Source: Charina bottae (lineage: Eukaryota; Chordata; Lepidosauria; Squamata; Charinaidae). From it: a stretch of 64,000 nt of DNA. The notes beneath the pieces are model-generated. The model was not told the origin of the DNA. It searched no databases and saw only the letters and a program-made list of their open reading frames with translations. Shown piece by piece: positions 22,258 through 33,976 of this stretch; the first letter of the stretch is position 1; each line of letters starts with the position of its first letter. The DNA lies in NCBI GenBank assembly GCA_023362775.1, contig JALMGJ010000006.1, positions 55,049,001-55,113,000 of the forward strand, read 5' to 3'. Made by a program: the position numbers and the translations under genes.

Positions 22258-23708
22258 GGACTGAAAATTTAAATAAACAAACAAAACTCCCAGAAGAAGA
22301 CAATTCGATCTACTTCCATATTGTGGCAAACAAAACTATACAGTCATGTCCATGGAGTCAGCTGGAATTGTGCTCAACTTTACTTTCTTCTTTTTTAAAT
22401 TGTAGCTCAGTCTCACTTTTCTGTGTGTATTTTGCAACCAATCTTTAAATCACATGTCTCATACTATGTATTAATATTACTATTCATGTAATGACTGCAC
22501 TAAGTAACCATGGATATCACCTGTACAGTGTCTATGGATGGGTGTTCTACTTATGAGGAAGAGGCCACAGATTTTTTATTTATTTTTTTACAGAACAAAA
22601 TGATCTGATCTGTCCATGTGGATTTTATTTGGTCCAGAATAGTGTATAATTGGGGAAACTGAATATAAGAAAGCATATATTATTGACAGAAGGGGGGAAA
22701 TCATACATTACAGAAAGTTGCATACAAATAAGCCTATTTTAGAGATAGTTTTATTAAAATAATGTACTGTATACTATGGAAAGTTTATATAAAATATCTT
22801 TACTAAGAAAATAAAGCTGTGTAAAAAACAAATGCAGATTTTTTACATAAATGACAGAATGTTAAAATACATTAACCATGTAAAATCATGTTAAATCAGT
22901 GGAAAAGTATCATGGCAAGTGAGAAAAGTGCCAACATATACTGGCCAAGCTTTGATGGACTCTTTATAACTTGTTGGAAGTTATAAAGAGAATGGGAACT
23001 GTTTTCCTTGGAAACCATTATGTAGAATGAGATATACATACATTGGAGGACCTGCCTCAGCTCTTCTGGAATTGAAATTTAGCCTGGCTAGCTAGCCTTT
23101 GATTTGGGTAGGTATGCATGGGTATGTGAATATCTGTGTAAGATGAATAGTCTGCTGAGACAACATTGATACTGGTATGATTCTGATTAGTACTTGAATT
23201 CTATTGCACTGAAACTGATAAAATGTTGCCTCAACATTGTAATGAATTAAATGCATTTCTAAAGTATTGTAATTACTGTTCTATGTGAGGAACGTAGTTT
23301 AATTGGGCAATTGGACACCTCCATAATAAGTTTCACTTTTTATTGCTTTTGTTCCTTTTGTATAGGATTCATTTTTTACTTCAGTACATAATGAGTTTAT
23401 AAATTCAGCACACATTATTCCATCAACATTCAATTATTTTAAGTACTATATTAATGAAATCTTATGTATCTGTGTGCCATTCCGTACCATTGAAGCTTGA
23501 TATATATGACGCGTGTGTGTGTGTGTGTCTTTAATTGAAATACTAACACTGAGACATTTAGATGGCTGCATTTTATATATTGTTTCATTTGTTGTTGCTG
23601 ACTGACTGTTCTTTACTTTTAGCTATTGATATTTGTAGTTGGTGATTTTTTTTTCCTTTAAAATCTTAATTAAAATTTTGGCCTTGTCACATCATATATC
23701 CCGAGTCT
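22258..23708. other. no gene; perfect stem-loop at 22960-22990; (GT)n at 23513
   Basis: This is A+T-rich, apparently unique DNA. CTCTTTATAACTT (22960-22972) and AAGTTATAAAGAG (22978-22990) form a perfect 13-bp stem with a 5-base loop. A (GT)8 run lies at 23513-23528. Confidence 0.5.
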
Positions 23709-23834
23709 CCATTTTTATTGATAAGCATCTTTGAAGAAGTTATTCTAACCTTGGGCCTTTTTGCTTCCTATTCATCCCCAGAAGGAGTTAAAATAGAAGA
23801 CAACTAAGGGAGATTAATTCACAACTTCCCTGAT
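23709..23834 (+). repeat. 126-bp perfect inverted duplication, source arm
   Basis: This segment of otherwise ordinary DNA occurs again, without a single mismatch, as the reverse complement at 24564-24689. The source arm runs on continuously into its flanks on both sides. The partner arm lies inside a SINE, so this one is the original. Confidence 0.95.
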
Positions 23835-24275
23835 GCTCAGATCTTCAGAGGATTAGCTTTTATGGTGAAATCAATCAGTTTACTACATTTACTTCTTTAT
23901 TTACATTTGCCAACCAGATGTACCTTTTTCTTTGACCAATGAAATGTCTTCCATCAGTCATGCTTCTTTCATTTTGTAGACCAATCAACAAGGTTGTCTA
24001 TGTTCCAAGTGTCATGCTGTCCAGTGTTCTAGAAGTAATTTCATTTCAAACATTCTTTGTTTTCTTTCATTATTAGGGTATTGGCACTTTAATCATCTGG
24101 ACAATCCTTTATGTCTTTTACCTTTTATTCTCCTGCTATTAAAACCTATGGGTTGTGTTGGCTCAAATAAATAGCTACTTCATTAACAAGATTTGCAAAC
24201 CTTTAAAATCCTTATGGTACAAAATGACATGTTATCAATTGTCAGTCAGTTTACCCATTCTTACTTTGTATCTTA

Positions 24276-24719
24276 AAGGTAAAGGTTCCCCCCGCACATT
24301 TGTGCAGTCGTGTCCGACTCTAGGGGCCGGTGCTCAGCTCCATTTGTTAGCCGAAGAGCCAGCATTGTCTGAAGACGCTTCCACGGTCATGTGGCCGCAT
24401 GACGCGCATGGAATGCTGTTACCTACCCACTGAAGTGGTACCTATTAATCTACTTGCATTTGCATGCTTTCAAATTGCTAGGTTGGCAAGAACTGGAGCT
24501 AGTGCGGGAGCTCACTCCGCACCCAGGGCTAGGGTTTCGAACCTCCGAACATGCGATCGTCCGATCAGGGAAGTTGTGAATTAATCTCCCTTAGTTGTCT
24601 TCTATTTTAACTCCTTCTGGGGATGAATAGGAAGCAAAAAGGCCCAAGGTTAGAATAACTTCTTCAAAGATGCTTATCAATAAAAATGGTGTCTTGCCCG
24701 CTGACCAACCACGCCCTCC
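24276..24719 (-). mobile_element. tRNA-derived squamate SINE, copy 3, carrying a templated insertion
   Basis: This is a minus-strand copy of the family at 6664, with exact 14-bp target duplications TACTTTGTATCTTA (24262-24275 and 24720-24733). The tRNA-like head is broken. After ...GATCGTCCGATC the expected ~9 bases are replaced by 126 bases (24564-24689) that are the perfect reverse complement of 23709-23834. The SINE then resumes with GGTGTCTTGCCCGCTGACC. The target duplications still match, so the change happened after SINE insertion. Confidence 0.92.
24564..24689 (-). repeat. 126-bp perfect inverted duplication, inserted arm
   Basis: This is the exact reverse complement of 23709-23834, embedded in the SINE at 24276-24719. 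The junctions share ATC on one side and GG on the other with the interrupted SINE, which is microhomology typical of template switching. The spacer between the arms is 729 bp. Confidence 0.95.
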
Positions 24720-24733
24720 TACTTTGTATCTTA

Positions 24734-27700
24734 TTCCCTAATAATTTTGGAGAGTGAATTTCCACCAGGCATTTTTAAAATCAGAATATATTAAAAAGCA
24801 GCCTTGGGACTGCCAACAGCCACATTATAGTTTTTTACATACCTGAGAACTTAAATTATTTTCAGTGGAAATTTTGTCATGCAAGATGTTTTGTTCCTAT
24901 ACTAGGAGTCAGCGAAAAGAACTTCCTAAGATACCACAGAGGCAAATGGTTTATTGTCATGGTTCTGTATGTATCTAATAAAATCAACAAAGATTACACT
25001 GACATAACAAGTCAAAAGCTATCCTGAAATAGTTTATTAGGGCTGTGGAAAGCTTCTACTGGGTAATTCAATGTAGCAAAGCTTTGGTTGAACCATGCCT
25101 TCAAAACAGATTTGTGAACTGAAGCGAAGATTCTTTCAAAGCAGCAGACCAAACTGTGTGGCTTCAAAATGCTTTCAAGCCTTCCATAGCACTTTAGAGA
25201 TTTCTTGGGGGGTTTGCTGCTTCTGAGATGATAACAGACAATATATAGCGTTGTAACTTCAATTTGATACATGGAGAAAGTTGAGGGGGAGTTTGAGTGG
25301 TATGATGGCTTCTCTGACACTGACATGAGTAAACAGGCAATGAGATTTATCACCACACTAAACTCTCTGCCTTTCAGAGCAATTTTGGGGTGGCAAGGTT
25401 AACATCACTTTGGACTTCATTCACTTTCTCAGCTCTCACCTTCAGTTTTCCTGTTGATCTGCAGGAATGTGAGGATATCAAGCCAACACCTAAAAACTAC
25501 AAACAAAATAAAATTTATGCATGCTTGGATTTTTATGGTTTTCTTATTGCTTAGAATTTTTTTTACACAACCCCCCCTGAAATGACTATTTGGGGGCCAA
25601 AGATGCTCAGAAACATTTTCCTGATAAAGATTCCTAAATCACTTGATTCTTGTCAGAGGGATGACTACAGATATTCTAAGGTACTGTTCATTATTAAAAA
25701 TCAGACACCAGTTCAACTTCATAAGAAAAAACCACTGATAAGAGAGACTTTGATCCAAATTTCTTCTTAATAAGAAGTTTCCCAATTGGGTAACTGGCAT
25801 ATGCAGTAGCTGGGATGTTCGGGTGAAGGTTCCAGGATTTTGAAAGCAGACATTGGTATTCCATGATGATTTATTTATTGTTCAGTTTCCTCTGTGAAAC
25901 AGCCATTACAGCATAGCTTAGTTCTTAGATTTAATTTGCTTCACACCACAGAAATGCAAAGTTAAGGTAATGTTGACCCTTTTAACCTATTCTTGTGGTA
26001 GACCCATGTAGTAGGTGAATGGTTAATTGATAAGATGGCCAAGTAATTGTGGTAGCCATTTGGAATGAAGACAATAATTTCTCCTCATGGGATACAGATG
26101 GAATGTGCAACCCAGGGCCTGTGGACAAAAAAACATTGTCGCCCAAACCCTGATCCTGTATTTCATCCTCCTTCAGAGATTCATGTAGCCTTTCCTAGGA
26201 GAGTAGAAGAAATAAGGGATCTCTTCTTTCCTCCCAGCATAACAGCTGGAAATACCCATTATTCTGTGATTTATAACAACAGGACTGCAGCAATTTCCCT
26301 TTAGTTTTGCAGCCATGGAAGAAAGAGTAAATCTCATGGCTCTCTCTTACCTCCCAAGAAATGGGCTGAAAATCATTGCATTTTGCTACAGAAATGCTCT
26401 CTCTCCTTCACTGGGACAAAATTGGAAGCAGGTTGACTATATGCATGAGTGAAGGAAGTGTGTGTGTTTGCAGAGGTAATAGTGTGCATTTATGAGTGTG
26501 GGTGCATGAGTATGAAAGATAGATTGTATGTGCCCATGCATATAGACTCATGTTTAGGGAAGTTAGGATAGGAGCAAGGGAAAGTGGTGCAAGGACACTG
26601 TTGGAAACAGCAGGAACATAAATAATGTAACAATTCTCTGAGGAAATAAAGTGAATTTAACATATTGATCTCATTGGGGTTTTGATGTAATTTTATTAAC
26701 TGTAATAATTTTGCTTTAAAATGACTGCATTTCTTTCGCCTTGCTCAGAATGGAGTGACAAACACCTCCCTAGACAATGTATTTATATTGCAATGATTAT
26801 TTGTAGGTAAAGAAAATCAATGTTTGATTTTCTTGCATTCTTCTTTCTTCCATTTTTTTTTTTGCTCCTAAGGGTGTTCCCATAGTATGGTTGTTTCATG
26901 AAAAAGAGGAACATTTTCTCAGGGCTTCTAATTATCTGAAATGCATGTTTTCATTTTTAAAAACATGTTTGTAATAAGGGATCCTCAGCAGGAACACTGG
27001 GGAAATGCAAATTAGGTTTAGACTTAATTTAAATGACAAATGCAAAGTCAGAAAATGACTTTTTTAGAATGTGCAATACTTACTATAAGTATTTACTGAA
27101 TAACCCTATTTCACTCTTCAGTACCAATTGTATGAAAGGGCTTCCAATATTCACCGATCCAGCTTAACCTGGACTACTAGAAATATAGAAGCTGCATTCG
27201 CACAACATGCTATATGAACACATCCAGTGTGTCAGCCAACTGATGTGAGATCAACATCAGTCTGTACACATGGAAGACCTGATCCATTGAACAGTTTACC
27301 ATTCATTGTATACTAGATGTAAATACAGCTAGTATGAGATTGTGTGCCAATTTCTGTGGGGTAGAGGTTGGAACTGCTCAGGCATATTGAAAACTCATGG
27401 TAGCTTTTTGTGCAATGATGATATATTCAGTCTAAACTTTTTCATTCCAAACTTGTGAATGGATATAGTTCTCAACACAGATTCCTGTGCACCTTGGATC
27501 CAGTTTGAGCTTTCTCCAGTTTTTTCCAGTTTCCTTGGACTGCTTAAAAAATCAAGCATTCTTCAGAAAGATTTGAAGACTCCTCTCTTGCCTGTTTCCT
27601 TATTTTGCTCCAAGAAGTGGCATCTGCAGCAAACCACAATGATGACAAAATTATATCATTCACATTGTTAAGTTATCATGCAAATTCTACCATTATGTAC

Positions 27701-28438
27701 TTGACTCCTGATGTTTAATACAAGTACTTAAGGCATAACATTGTTATGATGATGACATCATGCTTTTTCATTATTAACCACCCACGCCACCCCTGCCATG
27801 GATATAAGCCTCTTATCTTTGCCTATGGAGAAGGAATAACGCAGCAATCAGTCTGACAAATACTGTAGATATTGATCTAAAGGCCCGATTACACATAACC
27901 ATGGATGTTCAAATCAGCCATGATTTGAATTTAAACTTAAATTTAAATGTATTATTGGATTCAAACAGTCAATCCAATTTGATTTGATTTCCATTTTGAT
28001 CTGCTAAAAATTTGCATGTACATGTGCATATCACTTCAAGTAAGAATTGCAGTAGAACTTAGAAATATGCCTTCAGCAGGAGTGCTTTGCAAATCAGTGC
28101 AAAGAATGACAAGATAGATCATGTTTTCTAAGGATAGGGTGTGCTATTTGGAGAATCATTCAGAAATTCACATGCCAACAATGGTTCATAATGTGTTTGA
28201 AAAAGATACTGGGTAGGGGAGCATGGCATTAAAACTGTGATGTCCGAGTAGTCTGGAAAAAGTCAGAAGAGTTCAAATAAATCCAAAATGAAAAAAGAAA
28301 ATTGAAGATGCTAAAAGTAGTGGTAATTGCAAAAGAGGCTACCTTCAGCCTACCTTTTGCTGTTCTGGTATAGGGGACAATTGTAAAAACTTAAGATTAG
28401 GTAACAATGGATCAGAGATAGGAGGCAGCATATATCTA
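24734..28438. other. no recognised gene
   Basis: This is apparently unique, A+T-rich DNA. The 114-residue minus frame at 25012-25356 has no domain I recognise, and nothing else suggests an exon. 27880-28010 is rich in repeated ATTTGAAT/AAATTTAAAT words and may be an old repeat. Confidence 0.45.
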
Positions 28439-28449
28439 CTGTTCAGGAT

Positions 28450-28788
28450 AGTAAAGGTAAAGGTTCCCCCCGCACATTTGTTCAGTCGTGTCCGACTCTA
28501 GGGGCCGGTGCTCATCTCCGTTTGTTAGCTGAAGAGCCAGCGTTGTCCGAAGACACTTCCACGGTCATGTGGCTGGCATGACGCGTGCAGAACGCTGTTA
28601 CCTACCCACCGAAGTGGTACCTATTAATCTACTTGCATTTGCATGCTTTCGAATTGCTAGGTTGGCAAGAGCTGGGGCGAGTGCGGAAGCTCACTCTGTC
28701 ACGCGGGGCTAGGGATTTGAACCTCCGAACTTGCGATCTTCCAGTCAAAAAGCCTGGTGTCTTACCCGCTGAGCCACCACGCCCCATC
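28450..28788 (-). mobile_element. tRNA-derived squamate SINE, copy 4
   Basis: This is a complete minus-strand copy; the plus strand starts at GTAAAGGTTCCCCCCGCAC and ends at GAGCCACCACGCCCC. Exact 11-bp target duplications CTGTTCAGGAT flank it (28439-28449 and 28789-28799). It carries the variant 'gtcacgcgggg' near the B box, shared with the copy at 37675. Confidence 0.9.
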
Positions 28789-28799
28789 CTGTTCAGGAT

Positions 28800-29306
28800 G
28801 CCTGAGTAAATTATTTTTCTGTCCATTTATACTTTGGATACTTCCCATTAAAAAGTCCCAGCTGAAATGTCATCATCATGGCCCACTGTAACACAACTAT
28901 GAAGTCTTTCTTATCCCTGCCAATATGGATCAAGTTCCCTTTGTCTTTCACCTTATTCTGTGTAGCCCCCCTGTGACCTGACTCTCAATTAAATGGCAGC
29001 ACATTAGGGCTCCAGACATAATTTCTTTCAAATATGACATTTACAGTATTAATTCAGAACCATGGCATGTGAGAGTAGCTGAATTAATGACAATGATCAC
29101 TGTCTTAAAGCACATAAACTATCCATCCATTTTCACTTCTACCTCCTCTTAAAGTTTTTTATTCTTAACAATTTATTGTTTGGCTTACTATTGTGAACAG
29201 CTTCCAACAGAAAGGATATAACTTGGAGGTTAGAGTGGTCTGTTTTTTCCATTTATTGTGGTTGAACCCAATAAAAGCAGATTTATTTAACCAGCCAAAA
29301 TTTATA
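28800..29306. other. no recognised feature
   Basis: Apparently unique DNA without a supported frame. Confidence 0.45.
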
Positions 29307-29412
29307 ATACTCGCCTTAACAGCACATATACTAAAATTGGAATGATATAAAGAATATTAACATGGCCTCTGCACAGGGATCACACACAAATTCATGAAGA
29401 CTTCCATAACTT
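29307..29412 (+). pseudogene. RNU6 pseudogene: U6 snRNA pseudogene
   Basis: The segment follows vertebrate U6 spliceosomal RNA over its length. ACTCGCC, AGCACATATACTAAAATTGG (the most conserved part, exact here) and ATTAACATGGCCTCTGCACA are followed by AAATTCATGAAGACTTCCATA. The functional core ACAGAGA is changed to ATAAAGA and several other conserved bases are altered, so it cannot be a working U6. No TATA box or PSE is recognisable upstream and there is no clean T-run terminator at the end. U6 pseudogenes usually arise through LINE-mediated retroposition; no target duplication is obvious here. Confidence 0.88.
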
Positions 29413-29839
29413 AAATACCATCACTTCCATAAATGTGTGACTATTTTATTTAGAATTTCATATCCCAGTTATATCCACATCTTCCTGTCTGAATTTATTG
29501 GTCATTCTTAGGTGCTTTTGAAAGTGTTTCAAATGTACTCCTTTTGAATGTACTATATAATTGAGTTTGTAATGCTGTAAATCACCATGGGAAACCTACA
29601 TATAATTATCACTGATCAGAAAGACAGCAAGAACCAGGGAGTCCACAACTAAGATACGATAACACGGCTTTTCGGAGATAAACCTGAGGTCCCCAGTGTG
29701 GCATCTAGGAGGCCAACCTCTCCACAGACACAACTCTTTCTTGCAGTTCTCTGCTAAGTTTCCCTGTCTCCTCATACCTTAAATACATTTTTATATTAAT
29801 AAAATATTAATATATTTAAAAGATATATTCAATGAACAA

Positions 29840-29840
<1 letters not shown>
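29413..29840. other. no recognised feature
   Basis: Mostly A+T-rich. 29640-29760 is a slightly more G+C-rich patch without any motif I recognise. Confidence 0.4.

Positions 29841-29932
<92 letters not shown>
29841..29932. repeat. compound (GTCT)n(ATCT)n microsatellite
   Basis: Ten GTCT units (29841-29880) are followed by about thirteen ATCT units (29881-29932). A single C/A-type switch converts one motif to the other, as in many compound tetranucleotide loci. Confidence 0.97.
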
Positions 29933-29936
<4 letters not shown>

Positions 29937-30040
29937 CTGCCCAGATTCACAGCAGTGAGATGGATGGCTATATAAAATGTACACAGACACAGACACACAC
30001 AGACACACATGAATCGCAGCAACTTTCTTATGGCAATATG

Positions 30041-30157
30041 TCTATGAAGGCTCTCAGTCATCCAGGTGGAATTGTCTGTAGCTTGAATCATGTCAACTGG
30101 ATTTCTATTTTCTCAGTGGAAACGTTTCGCTCCTTATCCAAGGAGCTTCTTCAGTCT
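30041..30157 (-). mobile_element. Penelope-like element terminal fragment
   Basis: This matches, almost base for base, the left arm of the palindrome at 38571-38683 (for example TCATCCAGGTGG, TGTAGCTTGAATCATGTCAA and AAACGTTTCGCTCC). It ends just past the hammerhead core. No coding sequence accompanies it and I see no target duplication, so it is a short truncated terminal piece of the same PLE family. Confidence 0.75.
30124..30154 (-). ncRNA. hammerhead-ribozyme-like core
   Basis: The minus strand reads CTGAAGA, a stem-loop AGCTCCTTGGATAAGGAGC with a 5-7-bp stem II, then GAAAC. The core is identical to those at 38653-38683 and 38698-38728. PLE ends carrying hammerheads are established; cleavage was not tested. 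Confidence 0.65.
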
Positions 30158-30289
30158 GAGCAAAGTTGGTAAGGGAATCCTAAATATGTTTCTAGGTAGC
30201 TGTATTTCTTATGGCAAGTAGCTGAAGTTCAGTCATTTGTTTGGAAGTGTGCCCTTTTCAAACTGGGGTAGTAGAGAATATCTCATGGG

Positions 30290-30339
30290 ACTAAAGGGAT
30301 AGCCTCTGTGGGGGGAGATGGGCGGTGATATAAGTATGA

Positions 30340-30378
<39 letters not shown>

Positions 30379-30410
30379 ACAAATAAATAAATAAATAGCT
30401 AGCTAGCTGT
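30290..30410 (+). repeat. CR1/L2-type LINE tail with (AAAT)n and (AGCT)n
   Basis: The tail GGGGGGAGATGGGCGGTGAT is followed by ATAAGTATGATAAATAAATA and about fifteen AAAT units, then three AGCT units. The repeat array has probably grown from the LINE tail. Confidence 0.65.
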
Positions 30411-31004
30411 GGTAACTGGGTGAATTTTGATTAAACAAGATCACTATGCTAGCCATTATATGACTTTGCCATGTCTACCATTAGAGCCAGTCTTTTAGGA
30501 CACTTACAACATGCAGTCAAAATTCCAGATATGCTCCTTGGTTCAGTGATCTGAAACGGCTGGGTATTTTTGGTGAAGATGACATTCTACAGAGATTGTT
30601 CGTTTGGCTTTACATTTAGAAGTTCCCTAATTCAATGTATTTATTTATGCACTTATATAATTATGCGCTGATGTATTTTTTTATTTCTTTTGGTACACTT
30701 TGATTCTTTGCATTCTAATAGGAATTCTCTGCTCAGTTATAGCTAAAAGACATTGATGCCATTGAGGCATAAGACTGAGAATCTAGAGAGTGGCTGCTGG
30801 CTAGAACAGATCACCTTGGGGTGGGTATTTGACCACATATAAGGTAGTTTTTAATACACACATATAGAAACGTTAGAGCTTGGCAACCTTTTCAGGCATG
30901 AGGCACAAAAAATAATTTATTTTTAAAAAGTATCAGTATAATAAAGAAGAGACCTCGAAACATGGTACCAAAAGATAATCTTTGATTAAATGTCACGGGA
31001 TATT
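30411..31004. other. no recognised feature
   Basis: Apparently unique A+T-rich DNA. Confidence 0.45.
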
Positions 31005-31362
31005 AAAAGGTAAAGGTTCCCCCCGCACAGTTGTGCAGTCGTGTCCGACTCTAGGGGGCGGTGCTCATCTCCGTTTGTTAGCCGAAGAGCCAGCGTTGTC
31101 TGAAGACGCTTCCACGGTCATGTGGCCGCATGACACGCACGGAACGCTGTTACCATCCCACCGAAGTGGTACCTATTCATCTACTTGCATTTGCATGCTT
31201 TTGAATTGCTAGGTTGGCAAGAGCTGGAGCTAGTGCGGGAGCTCACTCCGCACGCAGGGCTAGGAATTCGAACCTCCGGACTTGCGATCTTCCGATCGAC
31301 AAGCCTGGCGTCTTACCCGCTGAGCCACCACGCCCCTTTACCTGCTGAGCCACCACACCCCT
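31005..31362 (-). mobile_element. tRNA-derived squamate SINE, copy 5, with duplicated head
   Basis: This is a minus-strand copy of the family at 6664. The tRNA-head end is duplicated in tandem: 31313-31337 and 31338-31362 are 25-bp copies with two differences. An A/T-only stretch (31363-31437) follows. I found no clear target duplication. Confidence 0.85.
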
Positions 31363-31437
31363 TATTACTTATTACTTATTAATTATAATTATAATTAATT
31401 ATAATAATAATAATAATTATATTATTATAACTTATTA
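31363..31437. repeat. A/T-only simple sequence
   Basis: A run of TTA, AATTATAATT and AATAAT words without any G, directly abutting the SINE head. Confidence 0.9.
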
Positions 31438-31496
31438 TTATCATGCACCGGATATTACTGTTGGGCAAACATTTGAAGGGTGCCTTGTAGTTATTT

Positions 31497-31560
31497 ATTT
31501 ATCTAGAATCATGTCCCACCTTCCCTTCAGGAGCTCAAGGTAGCGAGGCTCCTTATGCAC
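31497..31560 (-). mobile_element. old Sauria-type SINE tail fragment
   Basis: The plus strand TTATTTATCTAGAATCATGTCCCACC, then CCCTTCAGGAGCTCAAGGTAG, is the complement of the 'ccttgagctcc...ggcgggata' tail class. Only the last ~60 bases are present. Confidence 0.45.
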
Positions 31561-32497
31561 TTCTGAAAGTGAAGTGGCCATATTGCTTCCCATTTTGCTT
31601 CACTGGTGGTTCCAACAGAACTGTTTTCTGTGCCTGCACATTCACATGCACTTGGAGACACCAGGCGTTTAAAAGGGTTATTTTACACACCCTCATTGGG
31701 CAACGTATATGGAAAAATTTAGGCTATAGGTACAGTATATGTAAATTTATATAAAAAAGACGATTCAATTTCCATATTTTTCACATGAATGTGAAAGACT
31801 ATGCATTAAGTGGTACCGTTTGTACGATAAAAGTTAAATGACCAAAATAAAGGACAAAAGTGACTTTTTGAAAAATAAATAAATCTAAAGGACAGCTTTC
31901 TGAAATAAAGGGCTGTCCTTTATAATAAAGGACATATGGTCACTGTAGCTATAGCAGCTGCTCTATGAGGCCTCAAAGTCCTGACAAGATCAGTTTTGTT
32001 ACCTCCTTGGCATGAAGCACCTGACTGAGACAAAACTTAGCTTATTGCTGCATGCATCAAGTCTTCTGATGGCTTGATGTGAGACTCAGGCTTATGTGAG
32101 ACTCTGTTATTAAGTAGAGAGAAAGCTGCAGAGATTTTAGAGTGTAAGGCGATTTCTGACTTCCGCTGTGGGGGAAGCATGGATCATTGTCTGCCATGAC
32201 TACTTAAATATGTATGCTTCAGTCATACATTCCAATCTCTTTCTCTCTCCCTCCCTCCCTCCCTCCCTCCCTCCCCTCTCTTTCTCTCTTACACATTCAA
32301 CTGCATCCAAGAGCATTATTCCATTCCTAAAAAGTTAGAGACAGAACATTTAACAGATGTGTAAGGTTACACATTTCTATTTTAAGGCAGTACAGCTGAC
32401 ATATGTCCAGCTTGTTTAATACTGCATGGCAAACCTGAAAATAACTTTATTTTGGCCCTTAGTCTCAGCCTTTCCAAACCACTGTATCTATCTATCC

Positions 32498-32538
<41 letters not shown>

Positions 32539-33194
32539 CACAGATAAATGTTGTTATTCTTAGTTTCTTCATGCTCTTTTAAAAGAATGAGATAGAATGA
32601 CGTGTATCTAGGTAAAAATACATGGTTGTTTTGTTTATTTTTTAAGGTAAAACAAGAGAAGGGACCAAAGATGGGGAGAGAAAGAAATAGGAAAGCCATC
32701 TGCAATGAATACTTCTTTTCAGAGTTCATGCACATGATTGAACTTGGCACTAAAACTGTTCTTAATTCAATCCATCTGCACCCTGCCCATAGCATTTCTC
32801 AGTGCCAGCATTCAGAAGGAACAGAATAGAAATTGTACCTTGACTTTGGAAGTAATGTGGGAGCCTCAGATTCATTCCTTAATGAAATGTTCGGTTTCTA
32901 CTAGGTAAACAAATAATTTCAACTACCTCAGGTTTTAAATGTCTCGCACATACTGTACCTCCTCTTTAGGAAATAGTAGCTGTAGATTCCATAAGATTAT
33001 AACTTTATACAGTAGTGTCATAACTTTATGATGAGAATGCCGAGATTGTAAGAGTAGGATTCCTGACTAATTTTCTTTAATAATAACTTCAGTCACTATA
33101 GCCTGTCTCCAAGCTAACCTCCACATTTTCTAGAAGATAGTCTTCCTCAAATGGTTTGACTCAGGGGGAGATGTATATATTTTGATTTGTTTTG
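31561..33194. other. no gene; two microsatellites; possible transposon end
   Basis: Apparently unique DNA. (CTCC)n-type tract at 32243-32276 and (TCTA)n at 32487-32536. 31887-31942 has a small inverted repeat (AAAGGACAGC / GCTGTCCTTT) followed by AAAGGACATATGGTCAC, which resembles the ATATGGTCAGCCT end of the element at 18468-21148. Confidence 0.45.
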
Positions 33195-33385
33195 TTTTCT
33201 CTTGATACAGTACAGAAGTGATTTGACATTGCCTTCTACTGGGGTGGTGGTTTCAACTTCCCAGTCTAACCCACAACTTTGTATTTTTTGGTGGACTTCC
33301 AAGAACTAACCAGTTCTGAACCTGCTTAGCTTTATTGGGATCGGTCAAGCTTAGCTAGATGCTGCCACCTGCTGTGACCCAATTT
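33195..33385 (-). mobile_element. 5S-rRNA-derived SINE, minus strand
   Basis: On the plus strand, ACTTCCAAGAACTAACCAG and CCTGCTTAGCTTTATTGGG follow the reverse complement of the 5S rRNA middle and C-box region. On the minus strand the body continues through GTAGAAGGCAATGTCAAATC into a TCAAGAGAAAACAAAACAAA tail, the layout of a 5S-derived SINE known to be abundant in reptiles. It is diverged and therefore old. Confidence 0.65.
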
Positions 33386-33582
33386 TTTTAGCCCTATAAA
33401 AACAAACACACAAGCAATGACCATGCAGGAAAATTAAGACATTTTCAATATTACATTTTTATTTTCATATCTCAAATTCTTTCTGGCCTGTTAATTGGCA
33501 AATTTTAGACAAATCTTTATTTTAAAACATTGAATCAAACAGAAATCACACTCATCTCTAATCAGATAATTATTCGTCAGTC

Positions 33583-33770
33583 TAGCCAATGTAATTTAGT
33601 GGTTAAGGTGATGGACTAGGAATGGGGAAACCCAGATTCTAGTCCATCCTCAGCCATGGAAACTCATTGGGTGACTGTTAGTCAGTCATTCTCTCTCAGC
33701 CCAATCCTCCTCACAGGGCTGTTGAGGACCTGAGGTTGAGGAAGACACATACCACCCATAGGGGTGAGAA
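33583..33770 (+). mobile_element. old Sauria-type SINE
   Basis: Head TTTAGTGGTTAAGGTGATGG, B-box-like AGATTCTAGTCC, and middle AGTCAGTCATTCTCTCTCAG resemble 10242. The 3' tail is replaced by unrelated sequence. Confidence 0.6.
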
Positions 33771-33976
33771 GGGAATTTTTATATAACCTTTCTGGTTACT
33801 CGATGCAAAATGAACATCTTAGCTATGCCCAAGATGTCCATAAAATATATAGAAAATGTGTTTCCAATATTCTGACTTTTCCTAGACTGGTTCTATTTAG
33901 AACTCAAGGCCAGCATATGATGGCTAATAACATTGTCATAATTAAAGCTGATTTGTCTTTTGAAACAAATACATTT

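Noticed and set aside
25012..25356. 114-residue minus-strand frame
   Set aside because: No motif, no splice-site or codon-bias evidence and no recognised homology.
29841..29932. CRISPR-like short direct repeats
   Set aside because: Pure tetranucleotide microsatellite with no spacers; the DNA is eukaryotic.
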